The notes beneath the pieces were generated by a model. It was not told the DNA's origin, made no database searches, and saw nothing but the letters and a program-made list of their open reading frames with translations. A stretch of DNA of 7,830 nucleotides from Treponema sp. Its GTDB lineage: Bacteria; Spirochaetota; Spirochaetia; Treponematales; Breznakiellaceae. Location: NCBI GenBank assembly GCA_009785545.1, contig WQWD01000105.1, positions 1 through 7,830 of the forward strand. The letters run 5' to 3'. The translations under genes were made by a program, and so were the position numbers. Below are positions 1-6,306 of the stretch, in pieces (the stretch's first letter is position 1; every line of letters starts with the position of its first letter).

Positions 1-1
1 T

Positions 2-574
2 GAACAAGGAGAGTATGATCTAAGAAGTAATTTTGACTTTGAGCATCGTGTAACCAAAATGACAGAGAACTTTATTCGTGAATTCGACCAATTAGTTGAT
101 CAGAATATCATGGGCATATTTGGCGCAGCGCATACTACATTTGGCTTTTATGAAGTGCAGGGGTTTCCTGATATTCCGACTATGGCAGAGCGTTTAAGGG
201 AGCGTTACGGCGATTCTTTACATACGACAGATTTGACATTATTTGGCCTGGGAAATAACCCCATAAGAGTGGATATAATTACCATAAACGGTGTAGACTA
301 CGAAGCCTCTTATTTTGGCACAGATTTAGAAGCATTTAGAGATGTTGTGTCGAGGAGTTTTTGGCGTTTGGAAAACGCTTATGACGATTTTAGAAACAAG
401 CCAGCAAATGGAGACAACCTTCCTTTTTCCAACTATCCAATGGCGATAGAATTGTATCAAGTTTTTTTAGTAGATGTTGCGAGAACAGATGGCTCTATTT
501 CAAGGCTGTTTTTCCGTTCTGACGGGAGATACTGGCTACGTATGCCGTCAACAACAGGGTTTATTGTAGAGTAA
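2..574 (+). CDS. C-terminal part of an uncharacterised protein (possibly Tiki/ChaN-like), 5' end outside window
   Basis: The reading frame is open from the left edge, so the ATG at 59 is probably internal and the true start lies upstream. About 190 residues are visible. They include an R-x-x-x-M-x-x-N/F segment (RVTKMTENF) followed about 20 residues later by a hydrophobic strand ending in GAAHT. In Tiki/TraB/ChaN-type and erythromycin-esterase-like proteins an Arg...Met helix is likewise followed by a strand ending in a conserved His. This resemblance is from memory of the pattern and is weak. The rest, with a segment rich in aromatic and acidic residues and a beta-rich end (FFRSDGRYWLRMP), is not recognised. 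No membrane segment is seen in the visible part. The gene ends with TAA at 572-574, only 9 bp from the convergent chemotaxis gene, and no hairpin terminator is visible between them. I am confident that it is coding but not of its function. Confidence 0.7.
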   Translation, partial: EQGEYDLRSNFDFEHRVTKMTENFIREFDQLVDQNIMGIFGAAHTTFGFYEVQGFPDIPTMAERLRERYGDSLHTTDLTLFGLGNNPIRVDIITINGVDYEASYFGTDLEAFRDVVSRSFWRLENAYDDFRNKPANGDNLPFSNYPMAIELYQVFLVDVARTDGSISRLFFRSDGRYWLRMPSTTGFIVE

Positions 575-583
575 TACATTATC

Positions 584-1840
584 TTAACCCATATCTGTAC
601 GCTGGATTGCTTTAAGTATTTTCTCAAATTCAAGCGTTAATTGTTTTGCTATCTCGGAAAGGTTCCTGCCTATTTTCTCCACTTCACGAAATGTTGAGCT
701 TTGCTCGCTTCCAAGCTGGGATGCATCTGCCGCAGCGTTTTCTATTGTTCTCATTATGCCCAAAAGCACTTTCGATGATTCATAAATCTCGTTGACAAAA
801 TTCAAAAGTTCCTTAATGTCATTTGAGCCGGAGGTAATGTCCTTTTCTGTAGTTGCGATAGATTCTGTTGTTTCCTTAATAAGACTGCTAATATCTTTTA
901 TCGTGGCTTTTATTGACTGGGCAGATGCAGTTGAATTTGACGACAGCTCTCTGATACCATCTGCCACAACCTTAAACCCTCTGCCATATTCGGCGGCATG
1001 GGCGGCCTCAATAGAAGCGTTAATTGACAATAGATTGGTTTTGGATGATATTTCCTGAATCATTTTAACGAACTCGATAATTTTGTCAGAATTCTCTTTT
1101 AGGGTGGTAATCTTCCCTATCGAAAATTTCATTGATTCGTTAATTGTTTCCATATTCGTCTGAACATTGCCTGCATGCTTATTGCTGCCTTCTGCTTTCT
1201 CGCCAACGGTGGCACCGGCTTGCACGCCGACTTTGATATTGCCCAGAGATTCTTGTGCCTTTTCATTTACTTTTTCGGATATGCTCTCTGTTTTTTTAAT
1301 AGCGGTATTTAAGCCGATTGATGAAGATTCAATGGTCTTTATAATCTCCCCGATAGAAGCTATACTTTTCTGAATCGTGGTATTGTCCTTTACTATTTCC
1401 ACAGCCCCTATCACATTTCCGTCTTTATCATATACTCCGGCATTTGACACAAGTGCGTGGATTGTTGACCCGTTTTTGTGAAAAACATCTACCGCAACAT
1501 CCTTCAAAAATTGTCTTACTTGAATGCAATTCTGTGTTGGGCAATCGGCTTTTGGAGGACAGACACTTGCTTTAAAAATATCATAACATTTGAGTTTTTT
1601 AGCTTCATGTTCTGTATAACCCATAAGTTTTGATATTGGTTCCGGCCAGAGGACAATATTGTAATCCATGTCCCTGATATAATACGGATCCGGCATTGCT
1701 GATTGAATGCCTTTAAGATGAAAGTTTTCAAGTTTTAATTTTTTGATTTCCTCGACAGCCTCTGTGCCCGATTGTGTTTCTTGAACTTCGGCTCCAATCT
1801 CTTTTTCAATTTTTTTCTCTTTCTTTTTGAATAACAGCAT
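584..1840 (-). CDS. Soluble methyl-accepting chemotaxis protein with N-terminal PAS domain
   Basis: This is a chemoreceptor that should signal through CheW and CheA to the flagellar motor. At 418 residues it has no membrane segment or signal peptide, so it is a cytoplasmic receptor. A charged Lys/Glu-rich start (1-40) leads into a PAS sensor domain (about 43-153, ending GAVEIVKDNT). The PAS domain holds four cysteines, C85, C94, C100 and C105. A long helical hairpin follows. Its tip (about 262-297) reads SKTNLLSINASIEAAHAAE then YGRGFKVVAD, clearly matching the conserved MCP signalling tip, with His in place of the common Arg (EAAHAAE versus EAARAGE). The two arms, each about 100 residues, are balanced, so the protein looks complete. 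There is no C-terminal CheR/CheB-binding pentapeptide of the NWETF kind. The start is well supported: GGAGGTG (minus strand, 1851-1845) lies 4 nt before the ATG. The ligand is unknown; the cysteines suggest a metal, cluster or redox signal (inference). Confidence 0.93.
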   Translation of the reverse strand: MLLFKKKEKKIEKEIGAEVQETQSGTEAVEEIKKLKLENFHLKGIQSAMPDPYYIRDMDYNIVLWPEPISKLMGYTEHEAKKLKCYDIFKASVCPPKADCPTQNCIQVRQFLKDVAVDVFHKNGSTIHALVSNAGVYDKDGNVIGAVEIVKDNTTIQKSIASIGEIIKTIESSSIGLNTAIKKTESISEKVNEKAQESLGNIKVGVQAGATVGEKAEGSNKHAGNVQTNMETINESMKFSIGKITTLKENSDKIIEFVKMIQEISSKTNLLSINASIEAAHAAEYGRGFKVVADGIRELSSNSTASAQSIKATIKDISSLIKETTESIATTEKDITSGSNDIKELLNFVNEIYESSKVLLGIMRTIENAAADASQLGSEQSSTFREVEKIGRNLSEIAKQLTLEFEKILKAIQRTDMG

Positions 1841-1858
1841 AAAACACCTCCAAATAAT

Positions 1859-1886
1859 TTTATATACCGTTCATTGCGGTTAACAA
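1859..1886 (-). promoter_or_regulatory. Candidate sigma-70 promoter for the chemotaxis receptor gene
   Basis: On the minus strand TTGTTA (1886-1881) and TATAAA (1864-1859) are separated by 16 bp. The implied transcription start would be near 1852, giving a very short leader with the Shine-Dalgarno sequence at its 5' end. No sigma-28-type GCCGATAA is seen here. The call rests only on hexamer matching in an AT-rich stretch. Confidence 0.3.
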
Positions 1887-2097
1887 CTTGATTTCAAGCT
1901 TGCAATGCAAAACTCTAAGTGTCAACTATTAGCTTAGAAAGTGTCAGCGTTTAGTAGAAATGAAATCTTTTTTTTCTTAATATGCAAGGTAAATAACAGC
2001 TTAAATGTCAAACATAGCGGGTATTTCTTCAACAAGCAGAGGTCTAACTCCAAATATATGAACCTAACGCATTGCCCCCGCCTGCCAGCACACGCAA

Positions 2098-2127
2098 TTG
2101 ACATCAAACCATAAAATAATTTAGTAT
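2098..2127 (+). promoter_or_regulatory. Candidate sigma-70 promoter upstream of the 546-residue protein gene
   Basis: A perfect -35 hexamer TTGACA (2098-2103) is followed after 18 bp by TAGTAT (2122-2127); TAATTT (2118-2123, 14 bp) is an alternative -10. With TAGTAT the transcript would begin near 2134, at or just inside the ATG at 2133. Translation would then be leaderless or begin at the in-frame ATG at 2160. The -35 is convincing; the -10 is not settled. Confidence 0.4.
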
Positions 2128-2132
2128 AACTT

Positions 2133-3773
2133 ATGGCTGGAAACGACATTCATGAGGGAATGGATCCTGAACTTGCCGCTTTACTTGGAACAGCGGCTCC
2201 AGATACCAAGCTCCCCGATTTTAACGATATCTTTGGCAATAAAGAAAATAATGATTCACAAACCGGCGGCTCTGGTAGTGAGGTTGATCTTGGCAGTACC
2301 GGGTTTCCCCAAATAACCAAGCGGCTGGAAGAAAACAGCCACAACTTTTTTAACGATCCCAATTACTACAAAAACGCTCTGTCAAACGAAGGCGATATTG
2401 CCCAGAGGGTTCATACAATACTGCAAAAATACCTTACCGCCAAAGATCCAAAAGATCGCAGTGTTTTCCGCCAGCAATTTATCGCTCCATATTGGGAGTT
2501 TTTGTTTAATGTTGCCAGAAAAGCAACTGGAACGCTTCCCCCGCATAAAAAATTTCTGCTTCGTTTCGGTCTTTTGCACCCCAACTTTCTCAAAACCGAG
2601 ACAAGAGAATTTTTCAGTAAAGTAGTCGTAGAAAATGAACTTGATCAACCTGTTCTTTACATGGATGAATGGCTTAACGGAATAGGAACCAGCAAAATGC
2701 GTGCGTCATCCACAGACGAGGTGAGGATTTCGAAAGCTAATTCTCAATCAAAGCTGATACAGTTGCTGGAAAAAGCGCAAGGCAAACTTGACGGAACAAG
2801 AACCATCGTAAAACAAAAAGACAGCGAGCGAAACGAAATCGAAAGATTTATTCGAAACAAAATCCAAGTCATTTACGAACGCACACCAATGCGTGAGTTG
2901 CCGGACATTTCAGACTGCTTGTGCGAAAGTCAAAAAATGGCAAGTGTTGAAATTCAAAACCTGTTAAAAGATCTGTTAAAAAACGATAATGAATTGGCAG
3001 TGAGTGTCAGGGATTATATCTCTGCGGAAACAGATGTCCAAATATTAAAAGACAAAATCGAAGCGGAAGGCGGCGCTCTCACCGTTGATATTGGCGCACT
3101 GGACAGCGAATGTAACACCTTGAGGCAGATGGCAAAAATGACTTGCGGTCGTCAGGGGAATCACTTCCCGATTCTTACGGGGGAATATTTTCACTGCGGC
3201 CCTAACGATGTCGCTACTCGTGAAAATGTTTTGACAATGCTTGCAAGAATCGAAAGTATCGATGCTGAAGCTTTCTGCCGTGTTTACAAAAACAAATTAA
3301 ACCGCATCGCTCCGTATGTTTTATTGATACCAACTTACGGCGATACCGGCTTTTGCTGGGAACCGTTTGACCGTTACAATCGTGCAACAAGTCGAGGAAG
3401 AATTATAGTCCCGATGTATCCCAAAAACCTTTATATGGCAGTTCTGTACGCTGTTGCCGATCTTCGCTGGCAGGTAGCCAAAGAGAAGTCGTCATTTTAC
3501 TGGATGGAAGAGGGACTCACGGGGCATTATTACCAGTGGTATCAATCACAAAAATTAAAAGGCGACATAAAAGAATATTTTATAAACGATTATATTATGT
3601 GGATGACCAAAGAAGCGGAAGGTATACAAAAACTTGATAAAGATGTACGCGGAACTTTTTGGCGTTATATGCCATTTACAAGAGAAATAAAAGAAAAACT
3701 TAAAACTCGCAATTTGATTTATCAGGAACTTTATCAAAGAGACATCAACCGCACAATGTCTGATGGATATTGA
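2133..3773 (+). CDS. Conserved-looking uncharacterised 546-residue protein with central coiled coil
   Basis: I do not recognise this family. The predicted protein is soluble, with no signal peptide or membrane segment. Residues 1-60 are acidic, Gly/Ser-rich and probably disordered, and include a MDPELAALLG stretch. Residues 65-185 look globular and aromatic-rich. Residues about 200-310 are charged and heptad-like, suggesting a coiled coil. The C-terminal 340-546 part is rich in Trp, Tyr and Cys (for example DLRWQ, FYWMEEGLTGHYYQWYQ, FWRYMPF) and looks like a folded domain. EEGLTGHYYQ has Glu and His near each other, but there is no HExxH or other recognisable catalytic motif. The start is uncertain: the ATG at 2133 lacks a Shine-Dalgarno sequence. 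The in-frame ATG at 2160 has GAGG only 2 nt before it, which is too close to be ideal. A 65-residue membrane protein gene follows after 21 bp and probably shares the transcript. It may be a spirochaete-restricted protein (inference). Confidence 0.85.
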   Translation: MAGNDIHEGMDPELAALLGTAAPDTKLPDFNDIFGNKENNDSQTGGSGSEVDLGSTGFPQITKRLEENSHNFFNDPNYYKNALSNEGDIAQRVHTILQKYLTAKDPKDRSVFRQQFIAPYWEFLFNVARKATGTLPPHKKFLLRFGLLHPNFLKTETREFFSKVVVENELDQPVLYMDEWLNGIGTSKMRASSTDEVRISKANSQSKLIQLLEKAQGKLDGTRTIVKQKDSERNEIERFIRNKIQVIYERTPMRELPDISDCLCESQKMASVEIQNLLKDLLKNDNELAVSVRDYISAETDVQILKDKIEAEGGALTVDIGALDSECNTLRQMAKMTCGRQGNHFPILTGEYFHCGPNDVATRENVLTMLARIESIDAEAFCRVYKNKLNRIAPYVLLIPTYGDTGFCWEPFDRYNRATSRGRIIVPMYPKNLYMAVLYAVADLRWQVAKEKSSFYWMEEGLTGHYYQWYQSQKLKGDIKEYFINDYIMWMTKEAEGIQKLDKDVRGTFWRYMPFTREIKEKLKTRNLIYQELYQRDINRTMSDGY

Positions 3774-3794
3774 TTGCGGACTTAGGAGCAAAAA

Positions 3795-3992
3795 ATGAAA
3801 AATTTTTTAATATCAGCAGGACTATATGTTGCTATCGGTTTAATTATGGGTACTGTTTCTGTATTGATAATGCCAAAAATTTTATGGTGGCAAACCGCAT
3901 TACTAATAGGCGGAACAATTGCTTTGACCTCTATTGGCAACCTTATTGAAAAAAAACTTGTTGAAAAAGGCAAAAACAAAGAAAAAGCGTAA
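3795..3992 (+). CDS. Small two-helix membrane protein, function unknown
   Basis: This 65-residue protein has two predicted membrane helices, roughly 4-26 and 34-51, joined by a short PKILWWQ turn. It ends in a strongly basic tail (EKKLVEKGKNKEKA). By the positive-inside rule both termini would face the cytoplasm (inference). A good Shine-Dalgarno sequence, AGGAG at 3784-3788, sits 6 nt before the ATG and supports real translation. The gene lies 21 bp after the 546-residue protein gene in the same direction, so the two probably form an operon and this could be its membrane partner. It ends 10 bp before the convergent dehydrogenase-like gene, with no recognisable terminator. I do not recognise the family. 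Confidence 0.8.
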   Translation: MKNFLISAGLYVAIGLIMGTVSVLIMPKILWWQTALLIGGTIALTSIGNLIEKKLVEKGKNKEKA

Positions 3993-4002
3993 TCCGCAAT
4001 AT

Positions 4003-5181
4003 CTAAAAAATCTCTTTCAATATATTAAACACTTCTTCCTCAGAAACCGGCCATGGAGAGTTTGATACAAATTCCAAATTACGGGCGGCTTCGGCGGCGG
4101 CGGTAAGCCTGTCCAGCGGGATATTATGTTCTTTCAGTGTGGTTGGAATTTTTAAGGCTCCCATGATACGGCGGATAATGTCAGGTGCTGATTTGGCGGT
4201 ATCCGCCACAGAGGCGGCCTTTGGAGTGCCAAGAAGTGTTGCAAGACGTGCTGTTTTTTCCGGGCGGGTGTTCACAAGGCGGTTCACTATCAGCGGGAAC
4301 AAAACGGCGGAACACAAGGGCTTGGGGATAGGTGTGCGGGCGTTTATTGCGGCGGATAAAGCGACTCCAAATCCGGGGGAACTCAATGCGGAGCCAAAAG
4401 ACGCAAGAAAACTTGCCTGAGCATAATTGTCTGCAAAACCTGCCTGAGAGGTCATGCCGTCACCGCCATTGCTGTTGGCACTGCCGCTTCGCAATAATTT
4501 AGCAAAAAGCGGCAACGCTTTTTCGAGCAATGAATCGGAAAGAAAATTTGCTCTTGTTGAACAATATGCTTCTACAGCGGTGAGCAATCCCTCAAAAACA
4601 AAACCGCTTGCAGAGACTTTGTTCGAATCAAGTTTAAACAAGCTGCTATCGACAATTACGGCAGAGTAAAGGCTGCCGGGAAATTGTATCAATTTTAAAA
4701 GTTTGTTTCGTGGATCGGGTGCGACAAAATATTCGGTTAAAGAAAAAGCGCAAGTGCTTTCTGTGGGAATCGAGATAAGGGGTAAAAACTTATTATGATG
4801 GATTCGGTCGTCAAACAGATTAAAAGCTGACAACTTCATGGGAGCCATGATTGCTGCCATGCGGGCGATAACTTGCGCTTGCTGTCCGCCAATGCCGATG
4901 ATCGCATCACAATGAGCCGCACGGGACAACTCAACGATGTTCTCTGCAAAAGCAGGGTTTGCCGGCTCTCCCGAAGCGCCGGCTTCTATTCCGTCAAAAA
5001 CAATAACTTTTAACCCTGAGTCTTCGAGAATTGATTTTAAGCGTTTTACGATTTCTGTGTCTAAGGCATGATCAGCAGCCACCATTATTTTTGAACCATG
5101 CCGAGAAGCTACTGTTCCCGCAATGCTCAGCGTATCTGCGCCAATGTGTACTTCCGGGTTAAACTTAAAAGAAATATCCAT
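4003..5181 (-). CDS. Iron-containing alcohol dehydrogenase-fold protein lacking the metal and cofactor motifs (probable pseudoenzyme)
   Basis: At 392 residues the length matches group III (iron-containing) alcohol dehydrogenases and the layout can be followed: an N-terminal nucleotide-binding-type half, ISIPTEST in place of the usual IPTTAGTGSE, a VEAYCS...LSD helix, and an all-helical C-terminal half. The key residues are changed. The GGGSxxD dinucleotide loop reads GIGGQQAQ (96-103). The D...H pair in the family's MDALTHAIEAY-type helix becomes E197 and T201. The region of the two other histidines (GFGVALSAAIN...PIPKPLC, 270-290) has no histidine, and PHG becomes PKP. There is no His at all between residues 130 and 351. 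Metal-dependent dehydrogenase activity is therefore unlikely; a structural, binding or altered catalytic role is inferred. The ORF is intact, so this is not a decayed gene. The start is fixed by an in-frame stop three codons upstream, although no Shine-Dalgarno sequence is visible. It lies 78 bp downstream of flgM on the same strand. Confidence 0.85.
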   Translation of the reverse strand: MDISFKFNPEVHIGADTLSIAGTVASRHGSKIMVAADHALDTEIVKRLKSILEDSGLKVIVFDGIEAGASGEPANPAFAENIVELSRAAHCDAIIGIGGQQAQVIARMAAIMAPMKLSAFNLFDDRIHHNKFLPLISIPTESTCAFSLTEYFVAPDPRNKLLKLIQFPGSLYSAVIVDSSLFKLDSNKVSASGFVFEGLLTAVEAYCSTRANFLSDSLLEKALPLFAKLLRSGSANSNGGDGMTSQAGFADNYAQASFLASFGSALSSPGFGVALSAAINARTPIPKPLCSAVLFPLIVNRLVNTRPEKTARLATLLGTPKAASVADTAKSAPDIIRRIMGALKIPTTLKEHNIPLDRLTAAAEAARNLEFVSNSPWPVSEEEVFNILKEIF

Positions 5182-5211
5182 AAGGTTTTATGAAAATTGG
5201 GGGTTATGATA

Positions 5212-5270
5212 CAAACCAGCTCGCCGGGCAAACTCGGTGTGCTACGCAAACCGGGTTTGTTATCCAAACC
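5212..5270. repeat. Degenerate 17-18-bp direct repeats of CAAACY with an internal dyad
   Basis: CAAACC or CAAACT recurs on the plus strand at 5212, 5229, 5247 and 5265, spaced 17, 18 and 18 bp, and the reverse GGTTTG lies at 5254-5259. Only the hexamers are well conserved; the intervening bases vary. CAAACC-G-GGTTTG (5247-5259) is a 13-bp dyad. The array spans the end of flgM and most of the spacer before the dehydrogenase-like gene, and is more GC-rich than other spacers here. It could be protein-binding sites or a remnant of a dispersed repeat. Confidence 0.4.
5229..5259 (-). terminator. Possible hairpin directly after the flgM stop codon
   Basis: Two 9-base arms (5229-5237 and 5251-5259) are complementary except at one position and enclose a 13-base loop, starting immediately after the flgM stop codon. 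In the minus-strand transcript the odd pair is C-A, and no run of U follows, so it is a poor intrinsic terminator. It may partly separate flgM from the downstream gene or protect the 3' end of the flgM message. Confidence 0.25.
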
Positions 5271-5544
5271 AAGCACTTAGAATGTTATCCGCCGTTGAGC
5301 CTATCACTCTATCATTCATATATGAGGGATCTTCTAATCTTTGTCTGAGTTCGACAATTCTGGCCTCATCCAAGTCCGGGGCGGATCTAATTAGTTCTAT
5401 AACCTGATACCTTTCAGCCTGTTCCACCGCTTGTGTGGAAAGATTGATTGTATCGGTCTTTTCGCTCCCTCCCCGAGGCTCAGATCTCCCAGTCTTTCTG
5501 TTAAGAGAAATGGGCTCTACATGACCTATCCTGTCTACTATCAT
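5260..5544 (-). CDS. flgM: FlgM, anti-sigma-28 factor
   Basis: FlgM binds sigma-28 (FliA) and holds back late flagellar and chemotaxis genes until the hook-basal body is complete, when it is exported through the flagellar secretion system. The 94-residue length is typical. The N-terminal part (1-30, MIVDRIGHVEPIS and then a polar Gly/Ser/Arg-rich stretch) fits the disordered export region. DTINLSTQAVEQAE (31-44) matches the family's D-x-hydrophobic-x-hydrophobic-S-x-x-A pattern. RSAPDLDEARIVELRQRLEDPSY (53-75) matches the sigma-binding region, usually written as pDvR-x-x-kV-x-x-l-x-x-x-i-x-x-G-x-Y, with Pro in place of the usual Gly before x-Y. The start is supported by GAAGGA (minus strand, about 5557-5552) 7 nt upstream. 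A sigma-28-type promoter lies directly before it. It sits between rsmI and the dehydrogenase-like gene on the same strand. Confidence 0.88.
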   Translation of the reverse strand: MIVDRIGHVEPISLNRKTGRSEPRGGSEKTDTINLSTQAVEQAERYQVIELIRSAPDLDEARIVELRQRLEDPSYMNDRVIGSTADNILSAWFG

Positions 5545-5564
5545 ACTCCTATCCTTCTATCTTA

Positions 5565-5592
5565 TTATCGGCAACTACCCACTATAAGTTTA
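5565..5592 (-). promoter_or_regulatory. Sigma-28 (FliA) promoter of flgM
   Basis: The minus strand reads TAAA (5592-5589), a 16-bp spacer, then GCCGATAA (5572-5565). The -10 box is identical to the enterobacterial sigma-28 consensus GCCGATAA and the spacing is within one base of the TAAA-N15-GCCGATAA arrangement. The implied start near 5559 gives a leader of about 14 nt that contains the flgM Shine-Dalgarno sequence. It falls in the 61-bp gap between rsmI and flgM, where an autoregulatory promoter is expected. Confidence 0.85.
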
Positions 5593-5605
5593 CTACTTAA
5601 TTCAA

Positions 5606-6292
5606 TTAATTGCCAGCTATAAACACAGAAAATTCACCGATTTGTTCTTTTTTTTGAATCAAAATATCGAGGATTTCAGCCGCCGTGCCACGCAAATATT
5701 CCTCGTGCATTTTGGTCATTTCCCGTCCAACGCAAACATACCGCTTGCTGTCAATTTCGGCAACATCAGTCATCAGCTTGAGAATTCTGTACGGCGACTC
5801 GTAAATAAGACAAGCTGCCTCCATCGCCATAAGCTCACGAAGCCGGCTTTTTCTTCTTCCCGGTTTTGGGGACAAAAACCCCTCAAAAATGACGGTTTTG
5901 TCCCTGCCTCCAGCCACACTTAAAAGCGCAGCAAATGCCGACGGCCCCGGGATGGGGATAACTTCATGTCCCGCCTGAGCCACCGCCCTTGCCAGAACCG
6001 CACCCGGATCGCTCAGAGCGGGAGTGCCGGCATCACTTGCGTAAGCCACAGTTTGCCCTTGATTCAAGACATCAATCACTTTTTGCGCCGCAAATTCTTC
6101 GTTTTGAGAGCGGCAAGAAATCAGTTTTACCCGAATTCCCAGATGGGAAAGCAGCTTCAACGTACGGCGGGTATCTTCGCAAGCCACAAGATCGACAGTT
6201 TTAAGAATTTCCGCAGCACGAAAGCTAAGATCGCCCAAATTTCCAATTGGTGTGCCGATAATATAGAGAGTTGCCACATGATCATTATACAT
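5606..6292 (-). CDS. rsmI: RsmI, 16S rRNA (cytidine-1402-2'-O)-methyltransferase, short form
   Basis: RsmI transfers a methyl group from S-adenosylmethionine to the ribose of C1402 (E. coli numbering) in the decoding centre of 16S rRNA. The tetrapyrrole-methylase fold is clear: GTPIGNLGDLS (13-23), ACEDTR (37-42), SDAGTPALSDPG (86-97), PIPGPSA (113-119), GFLSPKPGRRKSRL (138-151), YESPYRI (164-170) and GREMTKMHEEYLRGT (189-203). The segment that is often HxHNE reads CRSQNE (60-65). At 228 residues it ends just after GEFSVFIAGN and lacks the extra C-terminal helical domain of the roughly 285-residue E. coli-type protein; short forms are known. The start is uncertain: the ATG at 6292 has no Shine-Dalgarno sequence, and GTG at residue 6 is an alternative. 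It is divergent from the CxxC membrane protein gene across only 14 bp, and followed by flgM after 61 bp. Confidence 0.93.
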   Translation of the reverse strand: MYNDHVATLYIIGTPIGNLGDLSFRAAEILKTVDLVACEDTRRTLKLLSHLGIRVKLISCRSQNEEFAAQKVIDVLNQGQTVAYASDAGTPALSDPGAVLARAVAQAGHEVIPIPGPSAFAALLSVAGGRDKTVIFEGFLSPKPGRRKSRLRELMAMEAACLIYESPYRILKLMTDVAEIDSKRYVCVGREMTKMHEEYLRGTAAEILDILIQKKEQIGEFSVFIAGN

Positions 6293-6306
6293 AAAATTGG
6301 GAAATT

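Larger units (their letters stand above)
1841..2132. other. Intergenic region between divergent genes, no gene recognised
   Basis: These 292 bp separate the divergent chemotaxis receptor gene and the 546-residue gene. Apart from the two candidate promoters at its ends and a run of eight T at 1968-1975 without a preceding stem, I see no RNA gene, terminator or plausible coding sequence. A GC-rich patch at about 2068-2096, just before the TTGACA box, stands out from the AT-rich surroundings and could be a remnant of a dispersed repeat, but nothing in the window matches it. Confidence 0.5.

Noticed and set aside
574..584. Bidirectional terminator between the first gene and the chemotaxis gene
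   Set aside because: Only 9 bp separate the stop codons and no hairpin can be formed there.
1968..1975. Run of eight T that could end a transcript
   Set aside because: No GC-rich stem precedes it on the plus strand, and no gene on that strand would need termination there.
2042..2068. Two RYYYAAC-like sites (GTCTAAC and ACCTAAC) suggesting an integron attC site
   Set aside because: No matching GTTRRRY site in inverse orientation is present in the spacer, no convincing attC stem can be drawn, and no integrase or cassette structure is nearby.
1934..2149. Minus-strand open frame of 71 codons in the intergenic region
   Set aside because: It has no ribosome-binding site, has an implausible composition and no family resemblance, and overlaps the start of the 546-residue gene.
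3773..4000. Inverted repeat ATTGCGGA / TCCGCAAT flanking the 65-residue gene
   Set aside because: Only 8 bp match across a 212-bp interval, without target duplications; this is easily chance, so it is not called a mobile element.
6254..6261. GCCGATAA on the plus strand, resembling a sigma-28 -10 box for the CxxC protein gene
   Set aside because: It is the complement of codons for the conserved YIIGTPIG segment of RsmI, and no TAAA lies at the right distance upstream.
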